This document shows positions 11,201 to 21,689 of a DNA stretch of 64,000 bases, piece after piece (positions within the stretch are counted from its first letter, which is position 1; every line of letters starts with the position of its first letter). The DNA is from Nematostella vectensis (lineage: Eukaryota > Cnidaria > Anthozoa > Actiniaria > Edwardsiidae), in the NCBI RefSeq assembly GCF_932526225.1, contig NC_064041.1, forward strand, positions 3,901,046 through 3,965,045, given 5' to 3'. Made by a program: the position numbers and the translations under genes. The notes below the pieces were generated by a model. It ran no database searches. It saw nothing but the letters and a program-made list of their open reading frames with translations, and was not told the DNA's origin.

Positions 11201-12739
11201 TTCTGCTTATACGACTTGAACATTATATACGTTATGAACATATACATTTTGTGGAGAAATGTTTCGATAGTTTAGATAGGGGAATTGGGCTAAGAAGTCA
11301 TGTGACTTTTTGCATGGCAAATTCAAGCCAAAATAAACCCCAGAAACGGCTGCGGCCTTCACGCCAGACAAGGACGAAAATGTAAAACCTTTCAATAAAA
11401 ATAAAGGTTGGTTCTAACTAGGACGTAAGCGCAAACGGAAGCGCAACACAAGTGTGAATCGGTCAAACATAAGCGCAAGCGCAAGAAAATCAAGCAGTTG
11501 CGTTCTCTTGCGCTTATGTTCTAGTGAGAATCGGAAAACAATGTGCGTTCCGCTTGCGCTTACGTCCAAGTGAGAACCAACCTCAAGCTCTTTCTGGCAA
11601 AGAAATTTTCTGTCAGATTGGTATTTTGCCGTAAAAACCCTGAGCGCGCGTAAGTTTGCCACCAAAAAAGTCACGTGATCTCTTAGCGCAAGTCACCTAT
11701 TGTCAAAATATAAATTCTAAGACAGTGGAAGCATGCTCACCGTTGAAGCTAAATCTTGCGCGCTGCTCGGACAATCTCATCAGGGCACTGAAATCAGCTG
11801 GTTTCGCTAAAAAAAATAGATAGATAATATACAAGGACTTCTTTGCCTACCTCATGCACATCTATTTAACACAGGGTTTCACTTGATAATCCGTGCCGTA
11901 ACCCGCGTTGCCTGATGGTTATCAAATGAAGCTTTAAAAAAAACCAGCCTCGGTTAGTAGAGCTGCATCATCCTTGTTTACGGGGCTCTAACCATTTACC
12001 CGAACAAAAGGCTTTTAAAGACCAGGTTTCATCCCAGTTTACCCATGAACCACTGCGGCTTACGGCACAAAGGAAGATTCAGCGTAAGGGCCAATTGCGC
12101 TGCCATTCATGCTCCCGCACATACCAAGTGACCCAAGGAATCGGCTAATTCAGGCAAGCAACTGAGGACTTTCAATCAAACTACAATCGTCGAAAGTTAT
12201 TTTAAAGTCCCCTTGCAAATGATCCGCGACCAATTGGTCTCTCCGAGTCTATAAAATGCAATACGGGCGAGGCATTTATTAGGCAGGGTTCGTATATTTA
12301 ATATTTATTCTTAGCCGCTTAGTTGAGGAAGGCGCTTATTTGAGCAATTACGATGGGCACCCTCCGTAACATCTAATACTTCATTTCACTTAATATCTAT
12401 AAACCATTGACCCTGCCAGATCGTACAGATAACATTAGCGGATCTGCGGGGGGCTGCCTCTGGGTGATAGGGTATTTGTAAAGATCTCACAAAGTGTTTC
12501 TCGCCATATATTCATAACTGATCTCAAAGTAATTCTCTCCTATCATTTCCCCATCTAGGTGCCTTGTAACAAGAGGCTGCTTACAATAACTAAAGTCTCG
12601 ACCTCGCGAGTGTATACAATGAAATCAATCTCTTTCGGAATATTCGGTCTTTGCCACTCCACATACCTGGTCTCCGTGCCTCCACACAACACAAGCATAC
12701 CGCCACGAACGCAAAAAAGACTAGAAATGCTTTGAGCAT
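5229..12739 (-). CDS. Secreted HExxH zinc metallopeptidase with C-terminal ShK domain
   Basis: Seven exons, all phase-consistent: 12667-12739, 11741-11806, 10749-11120, 9963-10120, 8826-9054, 7338-7583 and 5229-5350, giving 421 residues. Exon 1 encodes Met and a hydrophobic signal peptide (MLKAFLVFFAFVAVCLCC). Exon 4 has the zinc motif HEFTHGIHEIA. Exon 5 has EYFAEGTQSYFD, whose Glu is the probable third zinc ligand (gluzincin arrangement). Exon 6 is a Pro/Thr linker with five PPVTQ-type repeats. Exon 7 is a complete six-cysteine ShK domain (CQDSHRSC, WAGMGEC, NPAYM, CRKSCKQC) followed by TAA. The peptidase resembles a poorly characterised HExxH family with a downstream AEG motif, possibly M34-like. 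ShK domains are common on secreted cnidarian proteases, so a nematocyst or venom role is only one possibility. Introns hold MITEs and a 21-bp minisatellite. Confidence 0.85.
5417..5770. mobile_element. Probable MITE with AATAAGCGCCC-like ends
   Basis: Left end AATAAATGCCCGGGGGCTTA and right end GGAGGGCGCTTATT form imperfect inverted repeats around an interior without coding potential. Similar GGCGCTTATT pieces occur at about 12300-12345. It lies in the last intron of the metallopeptidase gene, next to the ShK exon. Confidence 0.5.
6167..6372. repeat. Dispersed repeat, copy 1 (second copy 58046-58250)
   Basis: About 200 bp alignable by eye with 58046-58250: both contain CTCCTTTGTTAT, CAAGGAAACTTCAAAATAA, AATCTACGAATGAA, CCGATGGAAATGGAT and CTCGCCATTGAGCGGGAGCA. 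No open frame is shared, so it is a non-coding interspersed repeat of unknown class. Confidence 0.85.
7340..7450 (-). repeat. Coding 15-bp minisatellite (PPVTQ linker)
   Basis: Part of metallopeptidase exon 6. Five near-identical 15-base units encode PPVTQ and end at the exon's splice donor (exon end 7338). The opposite-strand Gly/Val/Thr-rich open frame is its shadow. Confidence 0.85.
8096..8800. repeat. 21-bp minisatellite flush with a splice donor
   Basis: Unit CACCCTACCGTTATCCACCT plus A, about 33 copies with 1-2 base changes. The array decays into CTACCATTACC directly beside the donor of metallopeptidase exon 5 (intron starts at 8825 on the minus strand). Because 21 is divisible by 3 it stays open in several frames (HLHPTVI type); this is not evidence of a gene. 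Confidence 0.95.
9167..9702. mobile_element. MITE with about 47-bp terminal inverted repeats
   Basis: Left end TTTTAAACACGAGGTTCCGC continuing to CTCCTCCCACCCC is matched in inverted order by the right end, 9654-9702 (GGGGGTGGGAGGAGCTTTCC to GTGTTTAAAA). The interior of about 440 bp has no convincing gene. It lies in the intron between metallopeptidase exons 4 and 5. Confidence 0.88.
10518..10663. mobile_element. Short palindromic MITE (CCTGCGTAGCAAGCG ends)
   Basis: Left end CCCTGCGTAGCAAGCGTTTC and right end AACGCTTGCTACCCAAGC, with an inner inverted repeat (ATGGCCGCG / CGCGGCCAT). A fragment of the same end (CCTGCGTAGCAAGCG) occurs at about 39723. Confidence 0.75.
11406..11582. mobile_element. 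Foldback MITE, AGCGCAAGCG family, full copy
   Basis: The ends GGTTGGTTCTAACTAGGACG and CGTCCAAGTGAGAACCAACC are inverted repeats; the inside is built from AAGCGCAAACGGAAGCGCAA and AAGCGCAAGCGCAAG. A truncated copy lies at 32198-32310. It sits in intron 2 of the metallopeptidase gene. Confidence 0.9.
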
Positions 12740-12800
12740 GTTGGTGTGGGTTCTCCAGTAGTCTAAGAGCTTGGTGATTTCTATGGACCTTTATAATGCG
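12740..12800 (-). promoter_or_regulatory. Likely core promoter of the metallopeptidase gene
   Basis: On the minus strand ATTATAAAGG (about 12788-12797) contains a TATA-like box about 50 bases before the ATG at 12739, leaving a short 5' UTR. Inferred from position and sequence only. Confidence 0.45.
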
Positions 12801-12922
12801 TGTTTGTAAGCGCAGCTGACGCCCACGGGCCGGCCGCTCTCGGGTTACTTCGCCTAATTTACGTCAACACAACTGAGTCTACATGATCGGATTACTTAAG
12901 TCGGCGTTGAGCCACAGCAGCG

Positions 12923-13020
12923 ACTCCATCGGGGTGTATCATCAGTGAAGAAAAGAAAGTTTACTTTAGACAATAGCTAGATCTCCATCGGGGCTTGTAT
13001 CAACAATGAAGAAAGGAAAG
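12923..13020. repeat. Two imperfect 38-bp direct repeats upstream of the metallopeptidase
   Basis: 12923-12960 and 12982-13020 share CTCCATCGGGG, TGTATCA, CA(G/A)TGAAGAAA and a GAAAG end. They lie 180-280 bases before the start codon and might be regulatory. Confidence 0.7.
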
Positions 13021-13606
13021 CTTAACGCTATTAACCTTGCTAAAGCAGCTGGGTTTATACCGTTAATGGACACACTTATGCATGTTTGGTTACTTGAGAT
13101 GCTCTTTAATTTACTGTTTGTATCCGGGTGTCAACTTCCTGGCAAGTGCGATGTCCATCTAGAACAAGTTCCGCTTCACGTACCGGACCGGAAGTCCTGA
13201 CTCGGACACCCTTATTTGGATATAGCCAGTGTCTCGGTCTCTCCTACGCAGTCGTTCTGACCTCTGCCAAACTGTCGGGCAGGTTTTGGCTAGTGCGTCG
13301 GGAGCAGTTCTCGCGCCACGGGGTAGTAGCTCAGATACGCAACGTAACTTGACCAAGGGAGCACGGCAAAATGTATTCCTATTTAACGCGTGATTGATAT
13401 TTAAAATCAACACGTCATGTGTGCTCGTTTTGTAAGGGGAGTTATCTGTTGCGCTGTTGGGGGTGTGGGACTCGGATTACTAAAGTGGATTATGTTTGTC
13501 AACAGGGTCTTTGTTCGTATATTGCCCGAATCCTTTCCGAGGATCGAGAGTTACAGTATAGAAAAATATAGGGGAGTGAAACTGTGGTGGGCGTGATGGC
13601 TCTAAG

Positions 13607-13721
13607 CCAATCAGAACCGCAGTCTTGGAGGTGTGTCTTCTCCCTAGTAGTTTCCTTTGAGATATTTCGAGTCAAATCAGAGACGCAAGTATATAAGGCC
13701 ATTACAAATAACCTAGCCATG
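13607..13721 (+). promoter_or_regulatory. Orphan CCAAT plus TATA arrangement
   Basis: CCAAT at 13607-13611 is followed by TATATAAG at 13690-13697 and an ATG at 13719 that opens only a 12-codon frame (MPRRRTTKQFKG). The spacing resembles a core promoter, but no downstream gene was recognised. It could be a decayed gene start or chance. Confidence 0.3.
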
Positions 13722-15597
13722 CCGCGAAGACGGACCACAAAGCAATTTAAAGGATAATTTTTCGCTTCGCTTACTTACTCTTCGTTTCGTTGTGTCAGAG
13801 TATTTATCCTGCGTAGCGGCCCAAGGTACACAGGCTACAGAGTATTCGCCTCACTGTCGCTAGACTAGGAATAGCGTTGTCCGTTCGTTCGCACTAGTCG
13901 CAAAATACTCGGTAAGCTTCGTCGACGTCAAGTTCATTTCCAGGCAAAAAGGGCAAATGTATTCAATATTCTTCAAGGAAATCAAGCTGATAACTGAATT
14001 GCAAAATTGGAAACCAAAGAAACGTACAATGGAGAACACTCAAATAGTGAGCGCGTGGTAAGAAATACATGAAAACCCCACAAAGCTTCCAGAACGCGAA
14101 AGAAAAAAATATCACGCTCTCGTGAAAGTTCAAACGACCTCAGATAGTAAACAGAGTCTATGGTATTCGTGCTGTTGCTGTTTCGAGCGTTAATTAATTT
14201 TGAATCTGAGTTTGAATACAGGCGCACTAGAAGTTTGAATAGAGCGCGCGGATCAGGCTGCAATTTGGCATAGCAACAATGTTTGGCATAGCAACATCAC
14301 AGTCTTACCAACCTCTCAGTCAGTCTCCAGTCAACCCCAGTAACTAGCTCGATTATTTTCACGATTGATCACCTCCTGTAATTGTCCTATAATTGTCTTA
14401 TATCCTAGAATAAAGGTCACAATAAACTCTCATTGCTTTGTGATGTGTATTTATTCAGAATAAGCGGTATTTCTAACGTTTGAGCAGTCGAGGGTTCCAC
14501 ACTACTATAGTACCCAATTTGCTATCTCATACAGTTAAAAATTGCTTCAACCACACCCAATGGGTGTAGAATTGATGTTGAATACACCAAAAGTGCTATC
14601 CGGATTTTGCACCTGCCCCCCCCCCCCCCCCCCTGGTCTAGAACAATGGAGCCCGTAAGACTACATGGTACAGTAAAGATGTATAAAGGGATAAAGCAAA
14701 CCCAAGAAATATCCATTTAGATTCAAGCTGGAAAACACAGGTTAGGAAACTATCGCTTTAATATGTTCTTTCAAATACATATATTTATAAAGATGATACA
14801 GGAATTGATTTATCAAAACATTAAAACTGTTTTCCCCTTAAAGCATGCTTAGTGCATATTAAGTGTTACTAATACAATATACAATGATTGCATAAAAAGT
14901 TACAAATAATATACACGGTAAAAATTACACACTAAGAATTCTCATGTGTGTAAATTTGTGACTTCTAAAATGTCATATTTATTTACAAGAACTTATAGAT
15001 CCACAGATATAATGTCCAAAAGTATCCTGTTTGCTACCCATAAATACATAAGAATACAGTGGCAGACCCAGGGGGGTCGATGGGTCCACTACCCCTCCCC
15101 CTTTGGGCTAAAGGATGTTGGAGAAATGTTAGGGAGCAGAAATCCTCCTTCTGTCATTTTTAACATGTTGGAAACCCCCTCTTCTTTAAGAAACCCTGGA
15201 TGCTTCCCTGAGCTTGGTTACTTAGTTACTGCTGTAATATAAAAAAAATATATTGTTCTTTTGAATAAATGTTATAAAAACACTTATTACAGAAAAAAAG
15301 GGTTTTATGTTTATCAAGTGTTTGCAGACTAGCTGAGGAAGGCTGCGCAGGAGACTAGATCATGCCTAATTCCTAAGAGTGTACGGCGCCATAGCTCTAT
15401 TTGCCTGGCTTAGACTAGTACTTGCCTCCTTTAGTGCCTTTTATCAAATGGTACTTTCTACTCTAAGTCTTCTAGTTATCAGGGAAAGGTTTGTTTGCTC
15501 TTAGTGTATCCTTAGTACATTGCACATTAGTGTAGTGGAACAGATTAAAAGATTGCACCATGGTACAGGTTAAAAGATCTAAAATCAGGTAGTTCTT

Positions 15598-15670
15598 TGT
15601 GACACGCCTACCCCTATATATACAAGCCCTAGGCAACATGCCTACCCCTATATATGCAAGCCCTAGGCAT
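15598..15670. repeat. Two tandem copies of a 33-bp unit after the CENP-A stop
   Basis: CGCCTACCCCTATATATACA and TGCCTACCCCTATATATGCA each continue with AGCCCTAGGCA. They lie within the first 80 bases of the CENP-A 3' UTR (minus strand). Confidence 0.85.
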
Positions 15671-15677
15671 ACTGTTA

Positions 15678-18600
15678 TCACCCAAGCCCAGCATCTTGTC
15701 CTCGTATCCGCCTAGCAAGCTGGATATCTCTCGGCATTACGGTTACACGCTTGGCGTGAATCGCACACAGATTTCTGTGTAAAGTCAAGGAATATCACTC
15801 TCATTTTACACTGTTGTTTGATTCCAGAAAATATCCATACCCCCAGGGAGTGAAATGGAAAAGCAGAGGGTGTTGGTGTCTTTCATTGCTGATTTCTGTT
15901 TGTTCAAAACTTTACCGTTGTTAGTTTTCATACAAACATTGCTGAAGTTTTAGCCTAGGTTGCTGATAACTCAGCGAGGGCTAAAACTCATGTAATCATA
16001 AAGGTCAATATAATCAGCCCCAAAGGTAAAAAAAAACTTTGATTTCAATTTCACAGGCTTATGGAGGTTTTTAGTTAAAAAGTGTTACATATATCAGGGA
16101 AGTATAAGGAGATGGAATGGCAACTGCATAAATTAAACGATTTCACACATTCTATGTTTGTTTTGCTTTGTTAATTTGAGTTTTCGAAATTGATTTTAAC
16201 TTTTTTGCATTGCTCATTGAATATGATATATTACACACAAATAACAAAATAGGTCGATGATGCATCCAAAGCTTCTTAATTTAAAAATCAGGGCCTGGTA
16301 AAGATAGTTTTCACTGCAAAATGTGTACCGATGCTTGTAGTGTGAGTTTCCCTGTGATCGCTTTGTTGTAGTGCGGCCGGGCCATACAGAGCATCAAAAT
16401 TTGTCATTGAATTTCAATATTTTACACACAAAACAACAAAATAGGTTGATGGCAATATACCTAAAGGAAAAATGTGTACCAATGCTTGTAGTGAAATGCA
16501 CGAAACAAACATTTCAAACTGCTGTAGAAAATCAGAGTGCACCATTCGCCTTTAATATATTCAGTTGCGATTCCATTTCCTTACACTTCCCTGCATTTAT
16601 GAATCTAAGGGAAAAAACATCTCTCCATATTGAATCTTATTCTACAAACAAAACAAAACAATATAGCATAAAAAATCATGGAAAAATAATACTGAAAGGA
16701 TACGCATCTTCAAATAATCTTACAAGAAATGCCTCAGCTGCCTGCAAGGAAATCAGTAACAAAAATTAGAAGCGAGTGAAGCAAGGGTTTTCCCTTAGCA
16801 CCAGCATAGTTTTTAGTTCTTTGTGACAGGGTTTTCACTAAAGATTTCCCAAACAATGGCCATAATTTCTAGTCTTTTTAGGAGACAGGGTTTTTTCACT
16901 GAAGATTTCCCTTAGCATAATTCCTAGTCTTTTTATGTGTTTACCTCTTGTAATGCCATTAATGCAGCAACTTGCCATCTCAGCTCTGATGTCGTATAGA
17001 ACCTATCTGCGACTTCTTTCACCTAAACCAACAAAAAAAGTTTAAGGTAAAATTATGCGAGTTTTAATTTTCCATAGATATAAATCCGTTTCTACAACAC
17101 TTGCACATATATATACCACTGGACTTGTCATTTACACAATCCTTGCAGGTTCACTTAAAGCGAAAGAGACCAAAAAGAGTCTGTAGGGTTTTGAAGGCAA
17201 AGTTTCAAGTTTTGCCTACAATCTTGTGCTGCAAAGACCTGTTGCACTAGAAAAATAAGCCATTTTAAACCAGCCCAAGATATTTTAATTCTTTAAAATA
17301 CTGTTTCTTATTGAGAAAACAAATTCCCCATAAGTTTCAGTGGAATGTACTCTTATACACCATGATATTTGTCATCTCATGATAGAATTTACTGCAGTAT
17401 CACTCAACATTGCCCGCCTTGTGACTCCACAACATTTTAATCACAAGGTGACGAAATATGAAGAGGTGTATCAGTATTTGTACATACCAAAAAAAATTAT
17501 GGGAAATTTGTTTAATACACACTAATTTACCAAGGAATTCCAATATGGAATCACAACTTCTGGACAAATATTTGATTTGTGTCAACTTTTTACAATGTAC
17601 TATATGGTCTCCATCTCTAATATCCAAACCCTGCAATACCCACCCCCGTACAACAACTGTACAAGGATCTAAGATTATAAGGAGGACGTTTTTTTCCTTT
17701 GTACACAGTAAACAACCTACCACTCGCATGAAGGGGGCTTTCCTCAGAAGAAGATGGGTGGTCTTTTGGTAATACTTTATCTCCATTAAAGCCCTTGTTC
17801 CTGGTCTGAATCTTCTTGCTGTAGGGCATAAACATAACAAGAAATTTGTTAAATTATCAAGATCCCGAAATGATAACTATGTCACAACAAATTTTATTCT
17901 TTTGGCATTATGTATACGATAGTAAGTAGGGATGGTGGAAGGCAAAATTTTGCAATTTCTCGGTTCAAAGGACAGCGAAACTGCCTACAATAACCTTATG
18001 TTTTTTTTCATCATTTAAGAGCTCCAAGAATTATTTGGGTAATTACTCTTTAGTCGTGGCCGGTCATAAAACAAACAAAAAACAAAAAAAAACAAGTGCA
18101 CAGTCGATTTACCCCCCTGCAAACAGTAACAGTACCCACGCAGATTTAGGATAAACAGTGGATAAAATCTTGCTTCCATCTCGGCGATCAATGGCTTGTA
18201 TTCACCTAATGCACATATGAGACCCGTAGAATTATATATTTTATACGATTCCATTGGTGAAGTATTTGTAGCGGAGCCAGCGCGGCCATAGGCCGCGCGC
18301 GGAGCTCCATAGGTATAGAAATATGGTATAACTATGCGACTTGGTTTTGTGGTCATTGCGCGGGTACCCTGTGGTGTCACTCGCCAGCCAGCCAGCCAGT
18401 CAACCGCGCAACTCCCAGGCCTCACTCGGCCCCGTAATGGCGGCTAAATACAAGCACAGAGCAAGGGAAAAGTTCTTGTCATGCGTTGATTATTTCTTTT
18501 TGCCTCAAATTTTGTGACTTAAGGATAAAGTCAATTAGAGGAGATCTACTAACATTCAATCACGCCAAGATTTATGTAAGGATATGTCTGGTTTTTGCTA

Positions 18601-21289
18601 GTAAATTTAAGTAAGTAATAGTTCACATTAAAAAGCGAACAAAACCACAAAAAAGCGACAAAATTCAAGGTGAGTTTCAGACGACTATTTCTTTTGTCTA
18701 TTGAGGATATGACAGTTATTGGGCTTTTTGTTGTCCTTTTTGTTTGCTTTGAGAATGAGCATAACACATTTTGTTTTGACATTCTTTGTTCTATCTTTAT
18801 TCTTGATTCTGTTGAAATATTTCATAAAGGCTAACCAATATCGTGTTGCATTTGTCATATACAGACCGTCCTTGTCTTTATATCCTGTGCTCTTAGTCCT
18901 AAGAAGATACATATCCTTAGAAGATACAGCAACTTTTTCAACTTACAAGAGAAATTTTCCTTACCGAGGATAAAAACAAAACAAAATTCAACCCCTGTTG
19001 CCAATATGTATTGTTATTGTCTGCATCTTACATCTCATGTGTTTATTATTATTTTTTCAAATATTTGTGAAAATTAGTCAGATTATAAATGTCTTGATGA
19101 AAAGATTGTTTTGAAAGAAATGTTACTCTTTTATGAACCAGGGACTACCTGAGGGCCAAGATGAATGCTAAAGACTGGAAGACATGAGAATTAAAAATCA
19201 TGTCTTGAAGAGAATAGTAGGATGTTCTTATTCACTATTTGATACCCCCACAAACATGGTCCCAGGAAAGGGTGGGGGATTAAACTTTAATAAAAGCCTG
19301 TTTCCAAGTTAAGAGTCAAAAACAGTCAATACCACCACCCCTCTTGATATATTCTGGTTAAAAAGTAATCTAAAACCCCACAATAACCCCTGACTTCCCC
19401 AGGACCATAAGGGAGGGGGCTCAAATGACTAGGGCATTACCATGTGATTCAGCAGTACACACTCAGTAGGTTTTTTTTAGAACAAGATACTTATATTATA
19501 TAAAACTAAAAACAAACTTTTGCTTTTAAAATAATAAATCTGTATCTTTATTAACCTAAAGATAATGGAAAAGGGGATATTTTAGGAAAGTACTGAATAT
19601 AATTATCACATTATTGTTATTATATTTTCTTTTCAAACATTTAAAGAAGAGTCATATTTATTCCTTTCCTTCTCCATGTTGACTATTTTTATGCAATTGA
19701 TGCTCTTTGCTATTTCCCCTCTACACCAAAAATAAATTAATAAACAGATTTGAATTTTAAATTAGAAATTTTCATTTAGTACTTTCACTTATATCTTCTT
19801 TTTAGGATTTCCTTTCCTTTTCCATTACATTTATTTTAAAGGTTTAGATTTATTTCATTGGAATGGTTGGATCCAGGGTTTCTAAAAACACCAAAATATA
19901 ATGCATTACTGGATGTATATTTGTAGATATTAATTCCCATGGGGATGAAAATCACCACTTAAAATGGTACATTAAAACTTCAGTATTGCATCTTATCTAA
20001 AATTGTGTCTGACACTATATTCTATCTTTGAAATCCTGTTTCATCCATTACTTGTTCTTTGCAAGGACCAAGCTTGTTAGAATGTAGCTTTACAAATGTA
20101 CATTGATGAAACTTTTATTATGAAAAGGGTTTTTTAGGGAAAGATACTTAAATTTTATAACACTAGCAACAACCTTGTTCTTTTTCAATAATAGAATTCT
20201 GTTCACATAGCTTGGATAGCATAGACATGGCCTGTTTAGAGGCCTGTGGTGATGAAAGGGTTAAGATAATGGGAAAGGGGAAATGTCAAGAAATGCTCAA
20301 TCAAATTATTTTCATTACTGTTATATTTTTTTCAACAAACCTTTCAAGTTGAGTCAATTCCCTTTATATCTCCTCCCCCGTCGACTATTTTTTAGTCAAT
20401 TGATATTCTTCCCTTCCTCTCTACCCCAAACATAGATCAATAAAAGGGTTTGGTTTGAAATTAGAAGTTAGCATTTTAGCACTGTCAGTGATGCCTTAGA
20501 TGTTTTTTTTTTTAGGATTTGCTTCCAAAATCAATTTGTTTTTTCTTCATTGCATTCATTTTGGAGTAGGCCACCAACAACAAGGCCACTATATGGTAAA
20601 TGGTGGGTGCACAAATATGTAATGCATGAAAGGAGATATATTTTTGGATTTTAATTTCCAGACATTTTTCTGAATATTCGGTCCAATGAAGGGGAGAATC
20701 GCCACTAAATCAATACATAAAAATTACAGTATGGCATCTAAACAGTCTAAATATATTATTTCAAATCTGTGGAATGCTGTTACATCCATGACCTATTCTG
20801 CACAAGGGCAAAGCTTGTCGGAGTATTGTTTTGATTAAAAAAATATATTTATAAACTTCTATGATGGGACATAAGAATTTACCATTAGACTCTTGACAAC
20901 TTTGACAGCCATATTCACACCAGGAATTGTGTTTGTTAACTTTGATGTACTGTATAATTTAAATTATTGAATAAGGCCTGGATCCATTTGGTTGGTACAA
21001 TGAATAAATCTCAGTAGAGAGCAGGATCCTAGATCCCCCAAAAATACCTCAATCAGTCAACACAGAAGGTGTTCAATGCTGGCTCCGCTTTTAGGCAGTG
21101 CCTAAATCTATATATTAAGTTAACTAAATAATGCTTTTAAAGCTTGAAATAATCACCTTTTCTTGGACTGCTCGGCGTTCGGCCATGACTTGCCCCCGAA
21201 GCAGGACTTCTTGGTTTGCTGGAGTAATGCACCGGGTCCCGTCTTACGGGACTCGAACTTCTACCTCCCGAAGACTTTACACGAACCAT
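15678..21289 (-). CDS. CENPA: Centromeric histone H3 variant (CENP-A)
   Basis: Five exons in phase: 21157-21289, 17721-17818, 16945-17022, 16704-16741 and 15678-15774 (TGA), giving 147 residues (human CENP-A has 140). The N-terminal tail of 44 residues is basic and Ser/Pro-rich ([24 protein letters not shown]) and unlike canonical H3. The histone fold starts at [23 protein letters not shown] marks visible: loop 1 is two residues longer than in H3 ([11 protein letters not shown]), a Trp replaces the H3 Phe before Gln, and the end [11 protein letters not shown] resembles the CENP-A terminus. The protein replaces H3 in centromeric nucleosomes and seeds the kinetochore. Intron 1 (3.3 kb) contains diverged repeats. 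The start is the only Met that opens the tail and joins in phase. It is transcribed away from the carrier gene at 21690. Confidence 0.95.
16209..16497. repeat. Diverged duplication of about 105-135 bp
   Basis: About 16209-16345 and 16393-16497 share CATTGAAT, TTACACACAAA, AACAAAATAGGT(C/T)GATG, AAATGTGTACC(G/A)ATGC and TTGTAGTG. They lie in CENP-A intron 4. The open frame across the second copy is fortuitous; CENP-A exon 4 lies on the other strand inside it. Confidence 0.75.
16775..16935. repeat. Local duplicated segments in CENP-A intron 3
   Basis: GGGTTTTCCCTTAGCA, ACAGGGTTTT, TCACT(A/G)AAGATTTCCC and AATT(T/C)CTAGTCTTTTTA recur two or three times at irregular spacing. Non-coding. Confidence 0.65.
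19231..19440. mobile_element. MITE, GACTAGTGCAT family, degraded copy
   Basis: Left side ACCCCCACAAACATGGTCCC and right side AATGACTAGGGCATTA match the ends of the copies at 21830-22435 and 32326-32856. It lies in CENP-A intron 1. Confidence 0.7.
19445..20880. repeat. Diverged tandem duplication of about 0.7 kb
   Basis: The segments about 19445-20130 and 20135-20880 align in order: a TTTTTTAG(A/G) start, GATAATGG(A/G)AAAGGGG, a shared CAATTGAT(G/A) context, ACCCCAAA or ACACCAAA with ATAAA, TTTTTAGGATTT, and CATCCAT(T/G)AC with CAAGCTTGT near the end. Both lie in CENP-A intron 1, with no coding potential. Confidence 0.75.
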
Positions 21290-21689
21290 TATGCATCATA
21301 AAAATCTAAACATTCTGTAAAATATATGTTTACAAATTAAATATCTATCGACTTGAAAGGACGCCACTAAAGACGCTACAATACTACCAGCCGATAAAAC
21401 GAGTGTTCTGATTGGTCAAATTTAATTATATGAAGATGAGCCAATCGAATTAGTTTTTAGAAAGGTTGCTGGTTATCACTTTCTTCCCGCGCTTTTAGAG
21501 ACTCACAATACGGCACACTTGATTGGCTCTCTAATATATCCAATTAAAAACTCTATCTTATTTGAACCATGTTGACCGCTGACCTAATAATCAAAGCTTC
21601 ACGTGGTGTTGTTCTTTCCGCTCTTGTCTGTTTCCGTTTCTTCCAGAACCCTTGAACTGTCGAGGATCAATGTCCTTATAAAGATAAGA
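21290..21689. promoter_or_regulatory. Divergent CENP-A / carrier promoter with four CCAAT boxes and an E2F-like site
   Basis: Between the two ATGs (21289 minus, 21690 plus) are ATTGG 21411-21415, CCAAT 21441-21445, ATTGG 21522-21526, CCAAT 21540-21544 and TTCCCGCGC 21484-21492. Known from other animals: NF-Y and E2F sites drive S/G2 expression of CENP-A and similar genes. That both genes use this region is inference from their head-to-head order. Confidence 0.6.

Larger units (their letters stand above)
12801..15677. other. Intergenic stretch between metallopeptidase and CENP-A
   Basis: No gene is supported. It holds the 38-bp repeat pair, a CCAAT/TATA pair (13607-13721), a C run at about 14616-14632, and a repeat-like segment at 15058-15190 (GTGGCAGACCCAGGGGGGTC). 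The open frames here are short, without start context or recognisable domains. Confidence 0.6.

Noticed and set aside
13006-13413. Short frames upstream of the protease
   Set aside because: No domain, no splice partners, no promoter support.
18015-18425. 136-codon minus-strand frame in CENP-A intron 1
   Set aside because: The CENP-A exons join perfectly without it, and it has no recognisable domain; the ATGGCGGC on the other strand opens only about 20 codons.
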